Shown: positions 1 through 11,019 of the stretch, one piece after another
How the letters are laid out: each line of letters begins with the position of its first letter
Position numbering within the stretch: position 1 is the first letter of the stretch
NCBI GenBank assembly: GCA_015680685.1
Contig: MNCI01026431.1
Span: forward strand, 1,022,328 to 1,086,327
Direction of reading: 5' to 3'
Origin: Gnetum montanum
Taxonomy: Eukaryota; Streptophyta; Gnetopsida; Gnetales; Gnetaceae
Length of the DNA stretch: 64,000 nucleotides
Made by a program: the position numbers and the translations under genes
The notes under the pieces: model-generated
The model's input: the letters and a program-made list of their open reading frames with translations, nothing else
Told to the model about the DNA's origin: nothing
Databases searched by the model: none

Positions 1-39
1 TTACTCTTCTATTTGACAATTTTGTAGGATAGTTGACAG

Positions 40-1170
40 ATGGACGAAATTTTATCTACACTGCTGGTTTTAGCAAGCTCACACGGTGAAATCATTAGAC
101 AGCTTGATCCCACACTAATAGAAACTACCCTAGCCCTTAATGATGCAATCATAGCCACGTCGGAAACATCTCTAGACTGGCCAAAGCAATCGATGCTCAC
201 GCTAGATCTGGAAGCTGGAGATGTAACCGAAGATCCACTCAACAAGGTCTCTGTGGTTACGCATAGGGGTGAGGCTAAAACTCTCAAGGTTAGTTCTCTA
301 TTGGGCCAAAAGACACATAATGACATAAAACAAGTTCTTCAGAATAATATCACGGTGTTTGCATGGTCATATGAGAATATGCCAGGACTAGACCCAAGGT
401 TAATTCAACACAACATCATCCTAGATCCCCATATCAAAGCCTTCAGACAGAAAGCACAAAAGATCAAGCCAGAAGTCGCGTTAGTAGTACGTGATGAAAT
501 CACTAAGCTATACCAGGCTGATTTTATTCGCGCAGTTGATTACTCAGAATGGGTATCTAGCATTGTAGTGGTTCCTAAAAAGACCAGAGGAATACGCATG
601 TGCATAGACTTCCAGGACTTGAACAAGGCTATAATCAAAGATAACTTCCCGTTGCCGAGTATCGATCAATTGGTGGATATGACCGCTGGGCATGCACTTT
701 TGTCCTTCATGGATGGCTTCTCGGGCTACAATCAAATACACATTAACCCAGAGCACCAGCTAACAATGACGTTTATGACGCCTTGGGGAACTTTTTGTTA
801 CACCATGATGCCTTTTGGTTTAAAGAACGCCGAAGTGACATACCAGCAAGCCATGACGTACATCTTTAGCGATTACCTCCTAGGAAGACTGAATGATTAT
901 GTCGACGATATAGCTATTAAGTCTATAAAGTCAGAGGATCATTCAGAGGATCTGGAGTTAGTCCTCAAAAGATGTTCTAAGTACGATCTTCGACTCAACC
1001 CGAAGAAGTGTGTGTTCGGAGTCAAAACCAGACGCATGCTGGGTTTTTTGGTATCGGAAAATGGCATATGCGTGGACCCTGATAAAGTCAAAGCCATTGT
1101 TGAATTGACAACCCCTACGAATCTTAAGCAATTACGCAGATTACAGGGGAGGTTACAGTTCATCAGGTAG
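40..1170 (+). pseudogene. pol: Tat reverse transcriptase domain
   Basis: RNA-dependent DNA polymerase part of the Ty3/gypsy polyprotein, which would copy element RNA in cytoplasmic particles. Residues 1-150 are the protease-RT linker. The RT core follows with MCIDFQDLN, the FMDGFSGYNQI palm motif, MPFGLKNA and the catalytic YVDD box (about residues 286-289), then the RT thumb ending in LRRLQGRLQFIR. The catalytic Asp pair is intact. The frame ends at TAG 1168-1170 and continues in the same frame into RNase H, so this stop is a mutation rather than a gene end. The first ATG at 40 is not a real start because upstream coding is cut by the window edge. Confidence 0.9.
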
Positions 1171-1668
1171 TTCATCTCGAGGTTAACCGACAAGCTACAC
1201 CCTATGCAACATTTGCTTAAAAAAGGGATTAATTTCGAGTGGACGAACGATTGTCAGCATGCGTTTGACAATTTAAAGCAAGAGCTTCAACGCTTGTCAA
1301 CAATTTTCCCGCCACAAAGGGATCAGCCATTTTACATCTACCTCGCGACTTCAGATGTAGCCTTAGCTGCATTACTCTATCAAAGGAGGAATGATTGGTC
1401 GGAAATACCCATCTACTACTTGAGTCATGCTCTATGTGCGTATGAAATGAGGTACAACGAAGTAGAGCGTAACTACTTAGCATTAGTATTTACGCTCAAT
1501 AAGTGTAGGCAATATCTTTTCCGTAGCCAGGTCAACATTATCTGTAAAAATAATATTCTTAGGGCCATTACACATAACTTATAAGAAAGTAGCAAAATAG
1601 CTCGTTGGAAGGCTATCATAGCGGAATTCGATTTACATTACATTGGCTAATCTTCTACGAAAGGCCAA
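1171..1668 (+). pseudogene. pol: Tat first (retroviral-position) RNase H domain
   Basis: In-frame continuation after the 1168 stop: connection region, then an RNase H fold segment with FEWTNDCQHAF, FYIYLATSDVALAALLYQ and YNEVERNYLALVFTLNKCRQYL, the usual order for Ty3/gypsy RNase H. Frame-preserving stops occur at about 1582 and 1648, the latter replacing a residue in the C-terminal part just before a QVIADQL segment. It would remove the RNA strand of the RNA-DNA hybrid during reverse transcription. Assignment rests on motif order and position behind RT. Confidence 0.8.
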
Positions 1669-2349
1669 GTGATAGCCGACCAATTAGTAACATCACCTAT
1701 TGACAGTCAGGCGACCATAGAGCCTGAATTTCTGGACGAACATGTACATAGCCTAAGCCCTGTATTCACAGGCCCTGAAGCAACGTTATACTTTGACAGA
1801 GCTTCAACTGCTAGGGGCGGCAGCGTCGCTACAGTGATTACGCTATCACCTGAGGATGTGCGTCTGCATGCTTATCGCCTGACCTTCCCCTGTACAAACA
1901 ACGTGGCAGAGTACGAGGGACTCCTCAGAGGATTACTAACTGCCAGCGAACTAGATGTTCGACACCTGGCAATTAGGGGTGATTCGATGCTCGTCATTAA
2001 TCAGGTCACAGGAGTCTACGCCTGCAAGGCTGCACATTTATAGCCCTACTGCAATACGGCTAAAGATCTCCTGAGGCAGTTCTCGACCATCGATGCCCAA
2101 CATGTGCCACGAACTAATAACACACTAGCTGATGCACTGGCTACACTAGCTTTGAACGTACCCTCACACCTGCTCGACACTTGTCCCGCACTAATAACAG
2201 ATTGCACAGAGCCCATCATTCAGGCTGCGCAAATATCTTTTCTGCTCAAGGATAGAACGCCAGAATGGTACGATAGCATTAAAACTTACCTCTTGCAAGG
2301 CAAACCACCACACGAATTAACACACGCGCAGAAAGATGCAATCCGCAAG
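1669..2349 (+). pseudogene. pol: Second, archaeal-type RNase H (aRNH) of Tat element
   Basis: Translation shows the four acidic positions of RNase H in order: TLYFD, AEYEGLL, IRGDSMLV and TLADALA. The surrounding motifs LTFPCTNNVAEYEGLL and INQV are typical of plant aRNH domains. A second RNase H placed after the first is established for Tat-lineage elements and is the main reason for the lineage call. One stop at 2041-2043 interrupts the domain; the frame then continues to LADALATLAL and a linker up to a stop at about 2350. All four acidic residues survive, but the enzyme could not be made as one chain. Confidence 0.8.
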
Positions 2350-2409
2350 TGAGCTAAGCAGTATGTCATCATAGGAGATAGTACTCTTTGTAGACGCTTT
2401 TTTGATGGT

Positions 2410-3507
2410 GTGCTGCTTACTTGTGTTAACAAGGACCAAGCACAACGTATAGTTGGTGAGGTCCACGAGGGACTATGCGGAGGACACGTAGCACCACACG
2501 CTATGGCTTCAAAAATCCGTCACTTAGGGTATTATTGGCCTTACATGGAAATATATTGTCTGACAAAGATTAAAATGTATGACAAGTGTCAGCGTCACGC
2601 AAATCTTATACATGTGTCGCCTACGAAGTTACATACGACTTAGATAACATGGCCATTTCAACGATGGGGACTAGACATTATAGGCCCCATTACACCGAAA
2701 TCTTTTGCAGGTCATAGCTTTATAATTACCACTACTGAGTACTTCACGAAGTGGGTAGAAGCTATTCCTCTACGGAAGATCACATCTCAATAGATTTGCC
2801 ATTTCATCTTAGATAACATTGTAACCAGATTTGGTCTCCCGATGACTATCGTGACCGATAATGGGCCACAGTTTAGTAGTATGGAAACCAAATCTTTCTG
2901 TGATAACCTTGGCATTGAACAATATTTTTCCTCGCCCTATTACCCGCAAGCGAATGGTCAAGATGAAGCCACAAATAAGGTCATCATCAATCTGATCAAG
3001 AAAATGCTTGACAGCAACAAGAGGCGGTGGCACGAAAAAATCCTCTATGTGCTATGGGCATACCGCACTACATGTAGGACGGCTACAGACAGTACGCCCT
3101 ATAGCCTGGTCTACGGATCTGAAGCAGTGCTGCCCCTCAAATTGCAAATTCCTTCTTTGAGAATGGTCCTCTCCACGATTATAAATGAGGCTCAACACAC
3201 CGAGTCTCGGATCAGGGATTTGGATTTAGTGGAAGAGAAGCGAATACAAACGCTTGATACAATTGAAAAGTAACAAGATAGGCAGAGGCAAAAGCATCGT
3301 CACAATCTTCAGTAGCATCCAATCAAGAAAGGGGATTTAGTTCTCAAGGCCGTTCATGAACCAGTAGGCAAGTTCTCTGTGAATTGGGAGGGCCCCTTCT
3401 TGGTGACCGATGTATATGGCAACGAAGCATTTAAGCTAGCAGATAACGATGGTAACGAGTTACCAAATCCTGTCAATCATATTTACCTAAAGCAGTATTA
3501 CATATAG
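2410..3507 (+). pseudogene. pol: Tat integrase (zinc finger, catalytic core, GPY/F end)
   Basis: Inserts element cDNA into chromosomes. N-terminal HHCC finger: HEGLCGGH and a final KMYDKCQRH, where the first Cys of the CxxC pair has become Tyr (TGT to TAT). Core: first Asp in GLDIIGP, second Asp in VTDNGPQF, catalytic Glu in NGQDEATNK, so the D,D-35-E triad is visible. The C-terminal region from about 3330 has the GPY/F-type motif NWEGPFLV and ends at the TAG near 3505. Stops at 2641 and 2791 and the broken zinc finger show decay. No chromodomain follows, as expected outside the chromovirus branch. Confidence 0.85.
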
Positions 3508-3534
3508 CTACATCTCTTGTGAACATCAGCTATG

Positions 3535-4030
3535 GCCATAATCGTCTGCTATGATGCTAAACTGGCAATAACCGTCTGCTATGATGTAAAACTGGCACTC
3601 CCTTCACGTGTCTGCCACGACACTAAACTGGCACTGACCGTCCACCACGACGTAAAACTGGCAAGTTGTAACCGTCCGCTACGATGTAAAACTGGCAGTG
3701 TTGTACAGGTCCGCCAAGACGAAAAACTGGCATTTCATACACGCGTCCGCCACGACGCTAAACTGGTACTGGTTGTCTACCATGACACAAAACTGGCTCA
3801 GGTAAGTGGTCGTCTGCTGAGACGTAAAATCAGCATAGACTTGTCCCTGGGTCATGACACAAAACTAACACCCACAGTGCGGTCTGCTAAGACCATAAAT
3901 CAACTTCGCCACCGTCCGCTACGACGTAAAACTAGCATTTTTCGGTCCGCCCAAACTCTAAACTGGGACCATGGTCTGCTGAGACTTAAAACCAGCAGCT
4001 ATAATCTGCCAGGACTTAAAACTGGGGCTC
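3535..4030 (+). repeat. Tandem array of ~22-bp motif behind Tat integrase
   Basis: About 15 degenerate copies of a motif close to CGCTACGACGTAAAACTGGC, separated by short variable spacers. Centre-to-centre spacing alternates near 30 and 36 bp in the first half and is irregular later. Variable tandem repeats between pol and the 3' LTR are established for Tat/Ogre-type plant elements and are a known seed for satellite DNA. Confidence 0.8.
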
Positions 4031-4818
4031 ACAAACTACTCTCATGCAACTCAAGCGAGCGTGATTATCTCTGTGCAACTGCAAGACAAATGGAATGGGA
4101 CGCTGAGGCAGTCCCAGCGTCACTACCTCACCGGCATTCTGCTGATCCCTCGGATGTGCTGAAGGGCATACTACTGACCCCTCGGAGATACCGTCACCGC
4201 ACCTATTCCAGCTGTGGTACCTCTGAGAGGTTAGTTTCGCCATTCGGAGCCCCAAAGGCGTTCTCATCAATTACGACTTTGGGGATCTCCGCTGATCATC
4301 GCTATCAGACTTTGGCCTTACAGATTCACTTGGCCGATTCTTGGCATAACCAGTCAGGTGTGCTGAGTCTGATGTTCTTTGGCGATGATATGCTGGGCCG
4401 AGCGTCAAGGGTGAAGACTCAGGTCTCGGGCTACAGTTCCTCCTTCACAGCCCGTTCACTTTGTCTTGCCTCTAATAGTACTTGTTTCAACAACCTCACC
4501 CGTGATGCGCACGAACAATGGTATCCTCTATTTTCTTCTTTGGTTGCAGGTTACTTGTTACAAGGGCGTCGTTCAAAGGTGCATTCATCCGAGTGGTGTA
4601 ATACTGATAGCGTTTTGAGATGGCTGCTTAAGTTGGCCTGTCCACTCGGAGGGTGCATCCTTGTGTTCCTCATAATCCTACCCTTAACCCTTATCATTAC
4701 TCCTAACTATCCCATCCACTTCCCGTACGCAAAATGTACATACGCAGCACACACTTTCAGCATTCGCATTACAGTCAAGTCCATAAGTCAACGTAACGCA
4801 ACTCGCCTAGTGGACGCC

Positions 4819-4838
4819 CAAGAAAAAAAAAGAGGGGG
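4819..4838 (+). other. Polypurine tract of Tat element
   Basis: Nine or more A followed by AGAGGGGGG, directly upstream of the proposed LTR start. This is the usual plus-strand DNA primer site; its position after the repeats and before the LTR fits. Confidence 0.7.
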
Positions 4839-6680
4839 GTCGGCAAAATGGGTGAAACACATCTCACCTAGGCCATGCATACACAACACAATTCATCTAT
4901 GCAACCCCCTTTGACACAAAATGATGGCATAACTCCATGCAAACACAATCGCAGGAGAAAGCCTATTTGCTTATGCGTGAAAATGCTATCCCCACCACAT
5001 TTGTGTCTTCCCTGAACCTGTTTCCTCCCGTACCAGTCTATCCCCGGATTTCCTTATCCCTNTGTTAGACTATGTTAAACAGAATTACGCTATGTATCAT
5101 TACGCTATGTTGCGTAATGTAGTGTAAATACAGAAAACATAGTGAAATTTGAAATCTTGCAAGGAACTTGGAGACTTGATGCTGGGCGCCATTTCGCCTC
5201 ACTTTGCCTCGTTCTGCCTTCTGAAAATTTTGCCATGAACTCTCGCCCAAATCGTGCATCTTCGCCTTAGGCCGATTCGTGATTTCTACGGTGTTTCAAN
5301 GTCTAACATCAGAAGGTAACTTACTTCAGTAGATTTGATGAAACTTAAGGCCTAAGCAGCATAATATGCGACTTCTCGCATATCCTGCTAATTCTTTTGT
5401 CCGAAGTTGGATTTACGCTCTGTTACACAAGGCAGCGTAATGAACTTCAAAAGGGTCAAACGGAAAGTCCAATGAAAGTGCGACAGATCGACTGCTTTCC
5501 TTTTTGCAGATTGACACTTTTACACTAGTTAAGCTACGCAGTCTACATCAGCGTAGTTTATCGTTGAGTTGATCATTTTTTATGCTTCACTACGCTTTGC
5601 TGCGTAAATGAGCGTAAAATAGCTTGACTCATTATTTCCATGCTTTGTTATGCTCCGCCACGCAACACAGCATAAACAAATGTAATGCAGCGTAAAGCTG
5701 ACTAAAGTGGTTACGCATTTGCTATCCAAACACGCAATACGCTAATGAGCATATCATGCGTAATCGTGAAGCAACTTCGACAAAAACATAGGCAGCGTAT
5801 GTTGCAATTTGACGCGACATAGCCAATTCGTCAAATCAGCAATATCCGGAAAGCTCGGAACACATGTCATCAAGGTCGTGCCTTTTCTACATGCTATTGT
5901 AGCTTATAAATACTCCAGTTGGCAGAGAAAGAAGGAGAGGGCAACAGAACTTTCCAGCTTTTTTGAGGTAGAACAGCATTTTGGCATCTTCGGCTTTTGA
6001 CAATTATCATCTTTGAGCAGAAGCAAGAGACATTCTTTGAGCATTGGCAACAAGGAGCGATCACCCTCTTTTCGCGAAGATACAGTGCTCCCATTGGTGA
6101 TCCTTGACAATTTTGAGCAGAGACTATCCAAAGCGAGGAAGATAGATCAGAGATCGCGAGATCATCTAGTGAGGTTGGCAAGATCTATTGGCCAGACACA
6201 GTTGGTTGATAGGCATCCGAGCTTGACCTTCCTTGCACTCCGTCTTTGGCATTTGAGGTAGACCGAGCTCCATTCTGCACTCCTTGTTAAACAATTTTCT
6301 TATTATTTTGTGTATGTTTCCACACAAGATAATCGGGATCTCCCCATTGTAACTTTGTATCCAAAATACTCGTTCCTTTCGGGTCAAAGTGTAGATCTTA
6401 AAATCACGCATTTCGCTTAAATCTGATCTCTTTTGTCGCGTCAACGTTGTCATTGTTGCGATTTATTTACATCGTTTTCCTCTCCTCTTCGCAATTCATC
6501 GAATTAGATTGTCACACGAAACGCTCATAATCTTCGTTGATTTACTGATTTAGTAAGTCCCTGTCTGATCGACAAGACCGTTCAGGGCACTACGGATTCA
6601 TTTTCCCTAGCACAGCCCTCGCACGGATCCGTGGTTAAGACTGTGTACACGGATCTTGTTTGGTATTCCAGCTACCGACA
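4839..6680 (+). repeat. 3' LTR of Tat element
   Basis: Begins next to the polypurine tract at GTCGGC (a first T seems lost from an expected TGTCGG) and ends in CTACCGACA at 6680, whose CCGACA is the inverted match of TGTCGG. Length is about 1.84 kb. It has a TATA box at 5904 and many TACGC/GCGTA words upstream of it. Without the 5' LTR, boundaries rest on the polypurine tract and inverted ends only. Ambiguous bases lie at 5062 and 5300. Confidence 0.65.
5904..5912 (+). promoter_or_regulatory. TATA box of Tat LTR
   Basis: TTATAAATA inside the LTR, about 1.07 kb from its start and followed by a purine-rich stretch suitable for a transcription start about 30 bp downstream. It divides the LTR into a long U3 and a ~750-bp R-U5. 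Confidence 0.55.
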
Positions 6681-6908
6681 TTTTCCGTTGTTACAATCAT
6701 GACTACTCTCAAAGTGACATAGCTACTAGATTAAGATTACAAGTATCCAAGAGTGTTCACCATATAGATGATCAAAAGCTTGGGCAACAAGGAATAATTC
6801 AATTTAAATATTGACTTTTTAAAATAGGTCACTAGTCATGACTTGCATTGCTTTTTCCTTTTCCCTATGCTTCCATTTTTAAATAGATATATTTTTCCAT
6901 AATAAAAG
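6681..6908. other. Unassigned spacer
   Basis: AT-rich DNA between the Tat LTR and the left edge repeat. No coding, repeat or viral similarity could be seen; it does not match the viral coat-protein end that would be expected if the virus continued here. Confidence 0.5.
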
Positions 6909-7560
6909 AAAAACAAACTACACCTAAAACCATGAAGTAAATCATCTAATATCTTTTAATTGAGATATGCAAATACAGCTTTTTGTAATATGTAGAATTT
7001 AGCTTTCAACATTTAGCAGCAAGAATATTGAGCATCATTTTGAAATAAAAATTTAAGTATCATCAAAGAGGTTTACAATGTTTGAGTTGATTCCTTTTCA
7101 CAAATTAAAGAAACAAAGGAATACTTTATATATCAGGAAAATAGTTTTATAAGGCAAAGATAGTTGTCCAAGGCTTGTTTTATATTTGAAAAAGAAAACT
7201 AATCTAAAGCCAAAAAATCATACATAATCTAAAACAATACCCATTTATACAGAATGTATTGATGGCAAAGATGCTCATTGGCTTTTACATCGCTTCTTGA
7301 ATTTTGTTCATATAATTGACACCATGATATCTCCTATTTGAGGTAGAATATGTCACAATGTAAAGCTCAGTGACATAGAGTGGTGATTTGAATAATGAGA
7401 CATTTAACCATGCCAGCAGTTAGCCAATAGAAAAACATCATGCTAATCTGGCTTTTCTAAATTTTCCTTAACAATACATTAAGAGTCCACACATATGCAT
7501 TCTTTGAAATAGCATATTCTTTTTGCAAACAATTTAAAAAATTATATACACATCCAATAC
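6909..7560 (+). repeat. Left copy of ~650-bp repeat flanking the endogenous virus
   Basis: Starts at an AAACAAACTACA block and ends near ACACATCCAATAC. The same sequence, clearly diverged but collinear, occurs at 21350-21853 and 29069-29224, where a copia element later split it. Flanks differ outside both ends of both copies, so it behaves as a discrete unit. It has no TG/CA ends, terminal inverted repeat or coding sequence that I can see. This uninterrupted copy contains ACATTTAACCATGCCAGC, the empty-site sequence for the copia insertion in the right copy. Confidence 0.8.
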
Positions 7561-8014
7561 AAGCCTCAATTAAGTAAGATTCTGAAGTAGATGCCCCTAG
7601 TTGTTCCATTTGTCCCACAGTATGATAGATATGAAGAAACAAATGTTGATGAGCATCTTGCCCATTTATATATGCTTCGTGCAAATTTTGATGATGAATT
7701 TTATTATGATGAAGAAGAGTTTTAATCCATTCCACGCATAGACAACTATGAAGATGATCAAAATCTGTTTGCTTAGTACTATCATGGTAAATCTTCTCAA
7801 CCAAATGAAGAAGAACAAATCGAAGAACCTCCGCACAAGAAGGTAGCCTCTGTTGAAGAATCCATTTTTTTCTCTGAGCATTCCTCCAATGATGGTATGT
7901 ATTCTGACACCAAGATTAAAGTGCCAGTTCCAAAGAAATTATTGATTACTCCATATCCAAAACTAAATCCTATAGAATACAAGCCTCCAAAAAAAGCCTG
8001 AAATCCATAAATCT
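7561..8014 (+). pseudogene. Endogenous caulimovirid: polyprotein segment before protease
   Basis: Plus-strand coding remnant with an acidic linker (segments such as DDEFYYDEEEF and EEEQIEEPPHKK) leading to a proline-rich stretch ending in YKPPKKA. It lies immediately before the protease, where caulimovirids carry the coat protein/protease linker. Stops at about 7725 and 7775 and a stop at 8000 break the frame. The assignment depends on the RT downstream; taken alone the segment would not be recognisable. Confidence 0.55.
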
Positions 8015-8452
8015 GTGGATCCAAACATCATGTATCAAATCAAGAAAGTTGTGCAAGCAATCAACTTGGTGATACTTCGAGTCCATGTGGCCATAGATGG
8101 AAAGTCTCACTGGAAGAAATTCAAGGCATTCATAGACACAAGTGTAAATATGAACTTTGCTCACAAATTTGTATTTCATCGATGGGTCCAAATTGATTGA
8201 TCTTTCCAAATAGAAACCATGAATGGGATTTGTATGTTAGATCTCTTTGCCCTCGATGTCCCCATTCCAGTTGGTGATCAGATCCTCACAACAAATTTTG
8301 TTCAAATTAATGATGTTGGACATGAAATTGGCATTGGTAGTGCCTTCATGGACAATCACTGCCCCTACACAATAGGTCAAGATATTGTGGTTTGCACTCA
8401 CAAAAATCGCAAGATAACCATCCCAAAAATTCCAGCACAACGGGTTTCTTAA
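8015..8452 (+). pseudogene. Endogenous caulimovirid aspartic protease remnant
   Basis: Retropepsin-type protease that would process the viral polyprotein. The active-site region reads KAFIDTSVNMNF: the Asp is present but the usual Gly of the DTG triplet is Ser (a G-to-A change). A second part follows with IVVCTHKNRKITIP. The frame is split by a stop at about 8198 and again after 8450. It lies upstream of the RT, in the protease-RT-RNase H order of Caulimoviridae. Confidence is limited by divergence and the missing Gly. Confidence 0.55.
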
Positions 8453-8594
8453 CCACCGCCACCAGACTTTGAAGCTCGGCACTATCAGCCCTCTCTCAAA
8501 GGAAGATAACCATCCCAAAATTTCCATCACAACTAGTTTTTCAACCACCGCTACCAGATTTTGGAGCTCTGCACTATCAGCCCTCTCTCAAAGG
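8411..8594 (+). repeat. 92-bp tandem duplication in the viral protease-RT linker
   Basis: Two adjacent copies, 8411-8502 and 8503-8594, both running from AAGATAACCATCCCAAA to CAGCCCTCTCTCAAAGG with a few substitutions. The unit is not a multiple of three, so the duplication shifts the downstream frame and must postdate function. Confidence 0.85.
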
Positions 8595-8821
8595 AAAAAA
8601 GAATTATCCACAGGCATCACCCATCAAAAATATCATATAACCAAATATTTACAGGTGCATTCTATTCAAATGCCACAGTTTAATAGATTGCAAGATGTTA
8701 TAAAGTTACTTCAAGATTGGTGCAGTAATCACCCACTAGATTTTTGGAATGGATTCTCCTGTAGCATACATCCAAACTTTACACAATATTCCGGTTCAAG
8801 GTAAAGCCATTAGCCTGAATA

Positions 8822-9137
8822 AGTAGGATGAAATTGAATGTTATAGCAAGATCAAAGATTTTCAGAAGAAAGGCCTTTTCCATCCATCACAGTCGGCATA
8901 CTTATCAGCAAGCTTCATTGTTTGCAATCATGCTGAACAAAAACAAGGTAAAGCTGGCATGGTAATAAATTATATTTCTCTCAATGCTGTCACCATTGAT
9001 ATTAAATGGTCATTGCCAGATAAAGAGGAGTTGATACAACCAGCTGCAACGAAAAGAATTTTTGACTCTAAATCTAGATATCACCAGGTGAAGAAGATAT
9101 GCACAAAACTGTCTTCAATTCACCAACTGGTTTATAC
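8822..9137 (+). pseudogene. Endogenous caulimovirid reverse transcriptase, N-terminal half
   Basis: Fingers part of the viral RT. Diagnostic motifs are ASFIVCNHAEQKQGK and MVINYISLN, then PDKEELI and SRYHQVK. A histidine-glutamate HAEQK block before MVINY is characteristic of Caulimoviridae RT and is not found in Ty3/gypsy. A one-base frameshift near 9090 moves the following HKTVFNSPTGLY into another frame. The domain stops abruptly at 9137, where a hAT element has inserted; it resumes at 12620. The copy is dead. Confidence 0.85.
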
Positions 9138-9539
9138 CGTAGGATCTCGTCATACCCCTTAAACGGCAAACGGGCAACGTGACCTCAACGGCAACGTGAA
9201 GGAAAACGGCAAGGTGAAAAGTTTGCCGAAAAGGGACGGGTTAAAAACAATACATTATAAAAAAAAATTAGAAATCAATGAAATTTTAATAATAAATTTA
9301 TTAAATGCACAACTTTCCATCACTACAAAGAAAATAAATTAATATAATAGTAACTTGATAACAGAAATCACAAAGCAACTTCAGAACATGGTATTTAATA
9401 ATGACAAGAGCTTTAACAAAAATCACAAAATATCTTCAGGTATATATTGTATTTTATTTGATAATTAAAAAATCTTATTTTCATAAAACAATCTTATTAT
9501 TAACTTTCTGAAAATGCTTTTTATCATTCAAATTGCTGT

Positions 9540-11019
9540 CTATTTTAATAATGGAGTTTGAGTTCCATATTGATTCCAAAATGTAAAAGTATGTAATGTT
9601 TTACAATCATATGCACAATCATGATGTGAAAATTTCCCTTCTGATTTAATATAAATGCCATATTCTTTTTTTAATTTTTGCACGATCTTTTCTAGCTGCA
9701 AATGATCAGTGTAATTCTTCATCCTGCCATGGTTTTTTATGAAACCATTTTGGATTTAGAAGAAATCCAACTTAATGAAAAGGAGAATGAAGCATTCTCC
9801 ATCTCTTTTCACTACATTCCCACACTAACTCTTTAGTGTGTTGATCAAATGAAAAAGAATCATCTAAAACCTATTGCAAATTTTCTCTCATTTGATCCAT
9901 TTTCTCAAATATTTCACCCATAGATGCAATATTACTATTAATAAGTCTCAAAACCTCATAGATGGGACTAAAAATTTTAAGAGTTGTTTCAATTTGCTTC
10001 CAAAATAAGTTTTCCCTACCTCCAAGAATAATAACAATCTATTCATACAAACTTAAATTAATATTAGAAGAGAATTTTCACAGTTCCCATTCAACTGAAA
10101 TCACCATTTTTCTAAGAGACTATTTAAATTTAAGACATTGAATCATTATAAATTGTGAAGCAAACCTAATTTGTACACATTTCACTAATGTATAGAGGAA
10201 TATTTCTATAAATAGCTTGGGATAATGAATGGTTAACGATAAACTGCTGATTCTTTTTTTTTTTTTTTTTTTTTTTTTTTTGCATTAGTTATAATTTGTG
10301 ATTCAACACCTATAATAATGCCCTTAAGTAATAAATTTAAGCAATGTATTGCACAAGGAGTCCAAAATATACTTGAAAATTCATCTTCTATACACATTAT
10401 TTGAAGCACTAGCTGTGATATTCTACATAACGTTATCTCTACCAAAAGTACCTATAGCCTCATGAAACAACCCCATTAAATATGCAACATTTTCAAGATT
10501 TCCTAAGGTATCATGTGACTTTATAAATATAATACCTTTTGAAAATGATGCAAGAACATTAATGAGTGGTTTATTACTAATATCTACCCATCTATCTAAT
10601 AAAATACACACTTGTTGTAGACCAACTTTCCTTTGCATGTCTTAAATTTGCTTTCACTCAAGCTTTTTCTTCACTTAAAAGAGTTGTCCTAATTTTTCTA
10701 AAACTAGGTGAAACATAACCTTTTGGAGTAGAATTTATCAACCTTTTGGAGTAGAATTTATCATTTACACACCTTGTTTCCAATAAGGAGATCTAGCAAT
10801 GTTAAAAGGCATGCCACAAGCATAAAAAAATCTTCCTATAGCTACATCCACATTTTGTCTATTTGAAGCATCAAACATTTCCTCTATACCAATGTTTGAC
10901 ATTGAATGACTAGCATTTGTATGCATATTTATGATTTTGTTTACATGCATCTTTTCAAAATGTTTGAATTGTCTTATAAGATCTTCTCTTTCAAATTTTT
11001 GCATTCTTTTACATACCAC
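9540..11019 (-). pseudogene. hAT transposase (DUF659 and C-terminal dimerisation motif)
   Basis: Minus-strand pieces in order. 10765-11019 contains VDVAIGRFFYACGMPFNIARSPYW, matching the segment that precedes DUF659. The DUF659 core is at 10423-10638 (LLDRWVDISNKPLINVLASF) and 10233-10445 (SSIFWTPCAIHCLNLLLKG). 9540-9722 ends with TFWNQYGTQTPLLK, similar to the W..YG...P.LQK start of the hAT dimerisation region. The pieces are separated by stops, frameshifts and a 24-bp duplication at about 10717-10760, so no transposase can be made. A zinc-finger BED domain was not found. It would have cut and pasted the element. Confidence 0.75.

Larger units (their letters stand above)
3532..4914 (+). other. 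460-codon open frame across the repeat-bearing 3' UTR
   Basis: A frame stays open for 1.38 kb immediately after a pol that carries many stops. The first third is built from the tandem repeat (units reading like CHDTKLAL and VCYDVKLA); the rest has no domain I recognise. It crosses the polypurine tract and enters the LTR, which argues strongly against a real protein. Repeat units spaced by multiples of three explain part of the openness. Best treated as non-coding 3' UTR. Confidence 0.4.
1..6680 (+). mobile_element. Tat-lineage Ty3/gypsy retrotransposon, 5' part outside window
   Basis: Seen: collinear RT, RNase H, a second RNase H, integrase, tandem-repeat 3' UTR, polypurine tract and a long 3' LTR. 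The second RNase H of archaeal type is the established hallmark of Tat-lineage plant Ty3/gypsy elements (Tat/Ogre/Retand group). Gag, protease and the 5' LTR lie beyond position 1, so no target-site duplication can be checked. The pol frame is interrupted by in-frame stops at about 1168, 1582, 1648, 2041, 2350, 2641 and 2791, so the copy is dead. Most stops are explainable as C-to-T or G-to-A transitions. Confidence 0.85.

Noticed and set aside
3535-4030. CRISPR-like short repeats with variable spacers
   Set aside because: Repeats are degenerate, spacers are only ~8-14 bp, and the position after integrase is that of Tat 3' UTR repeats.
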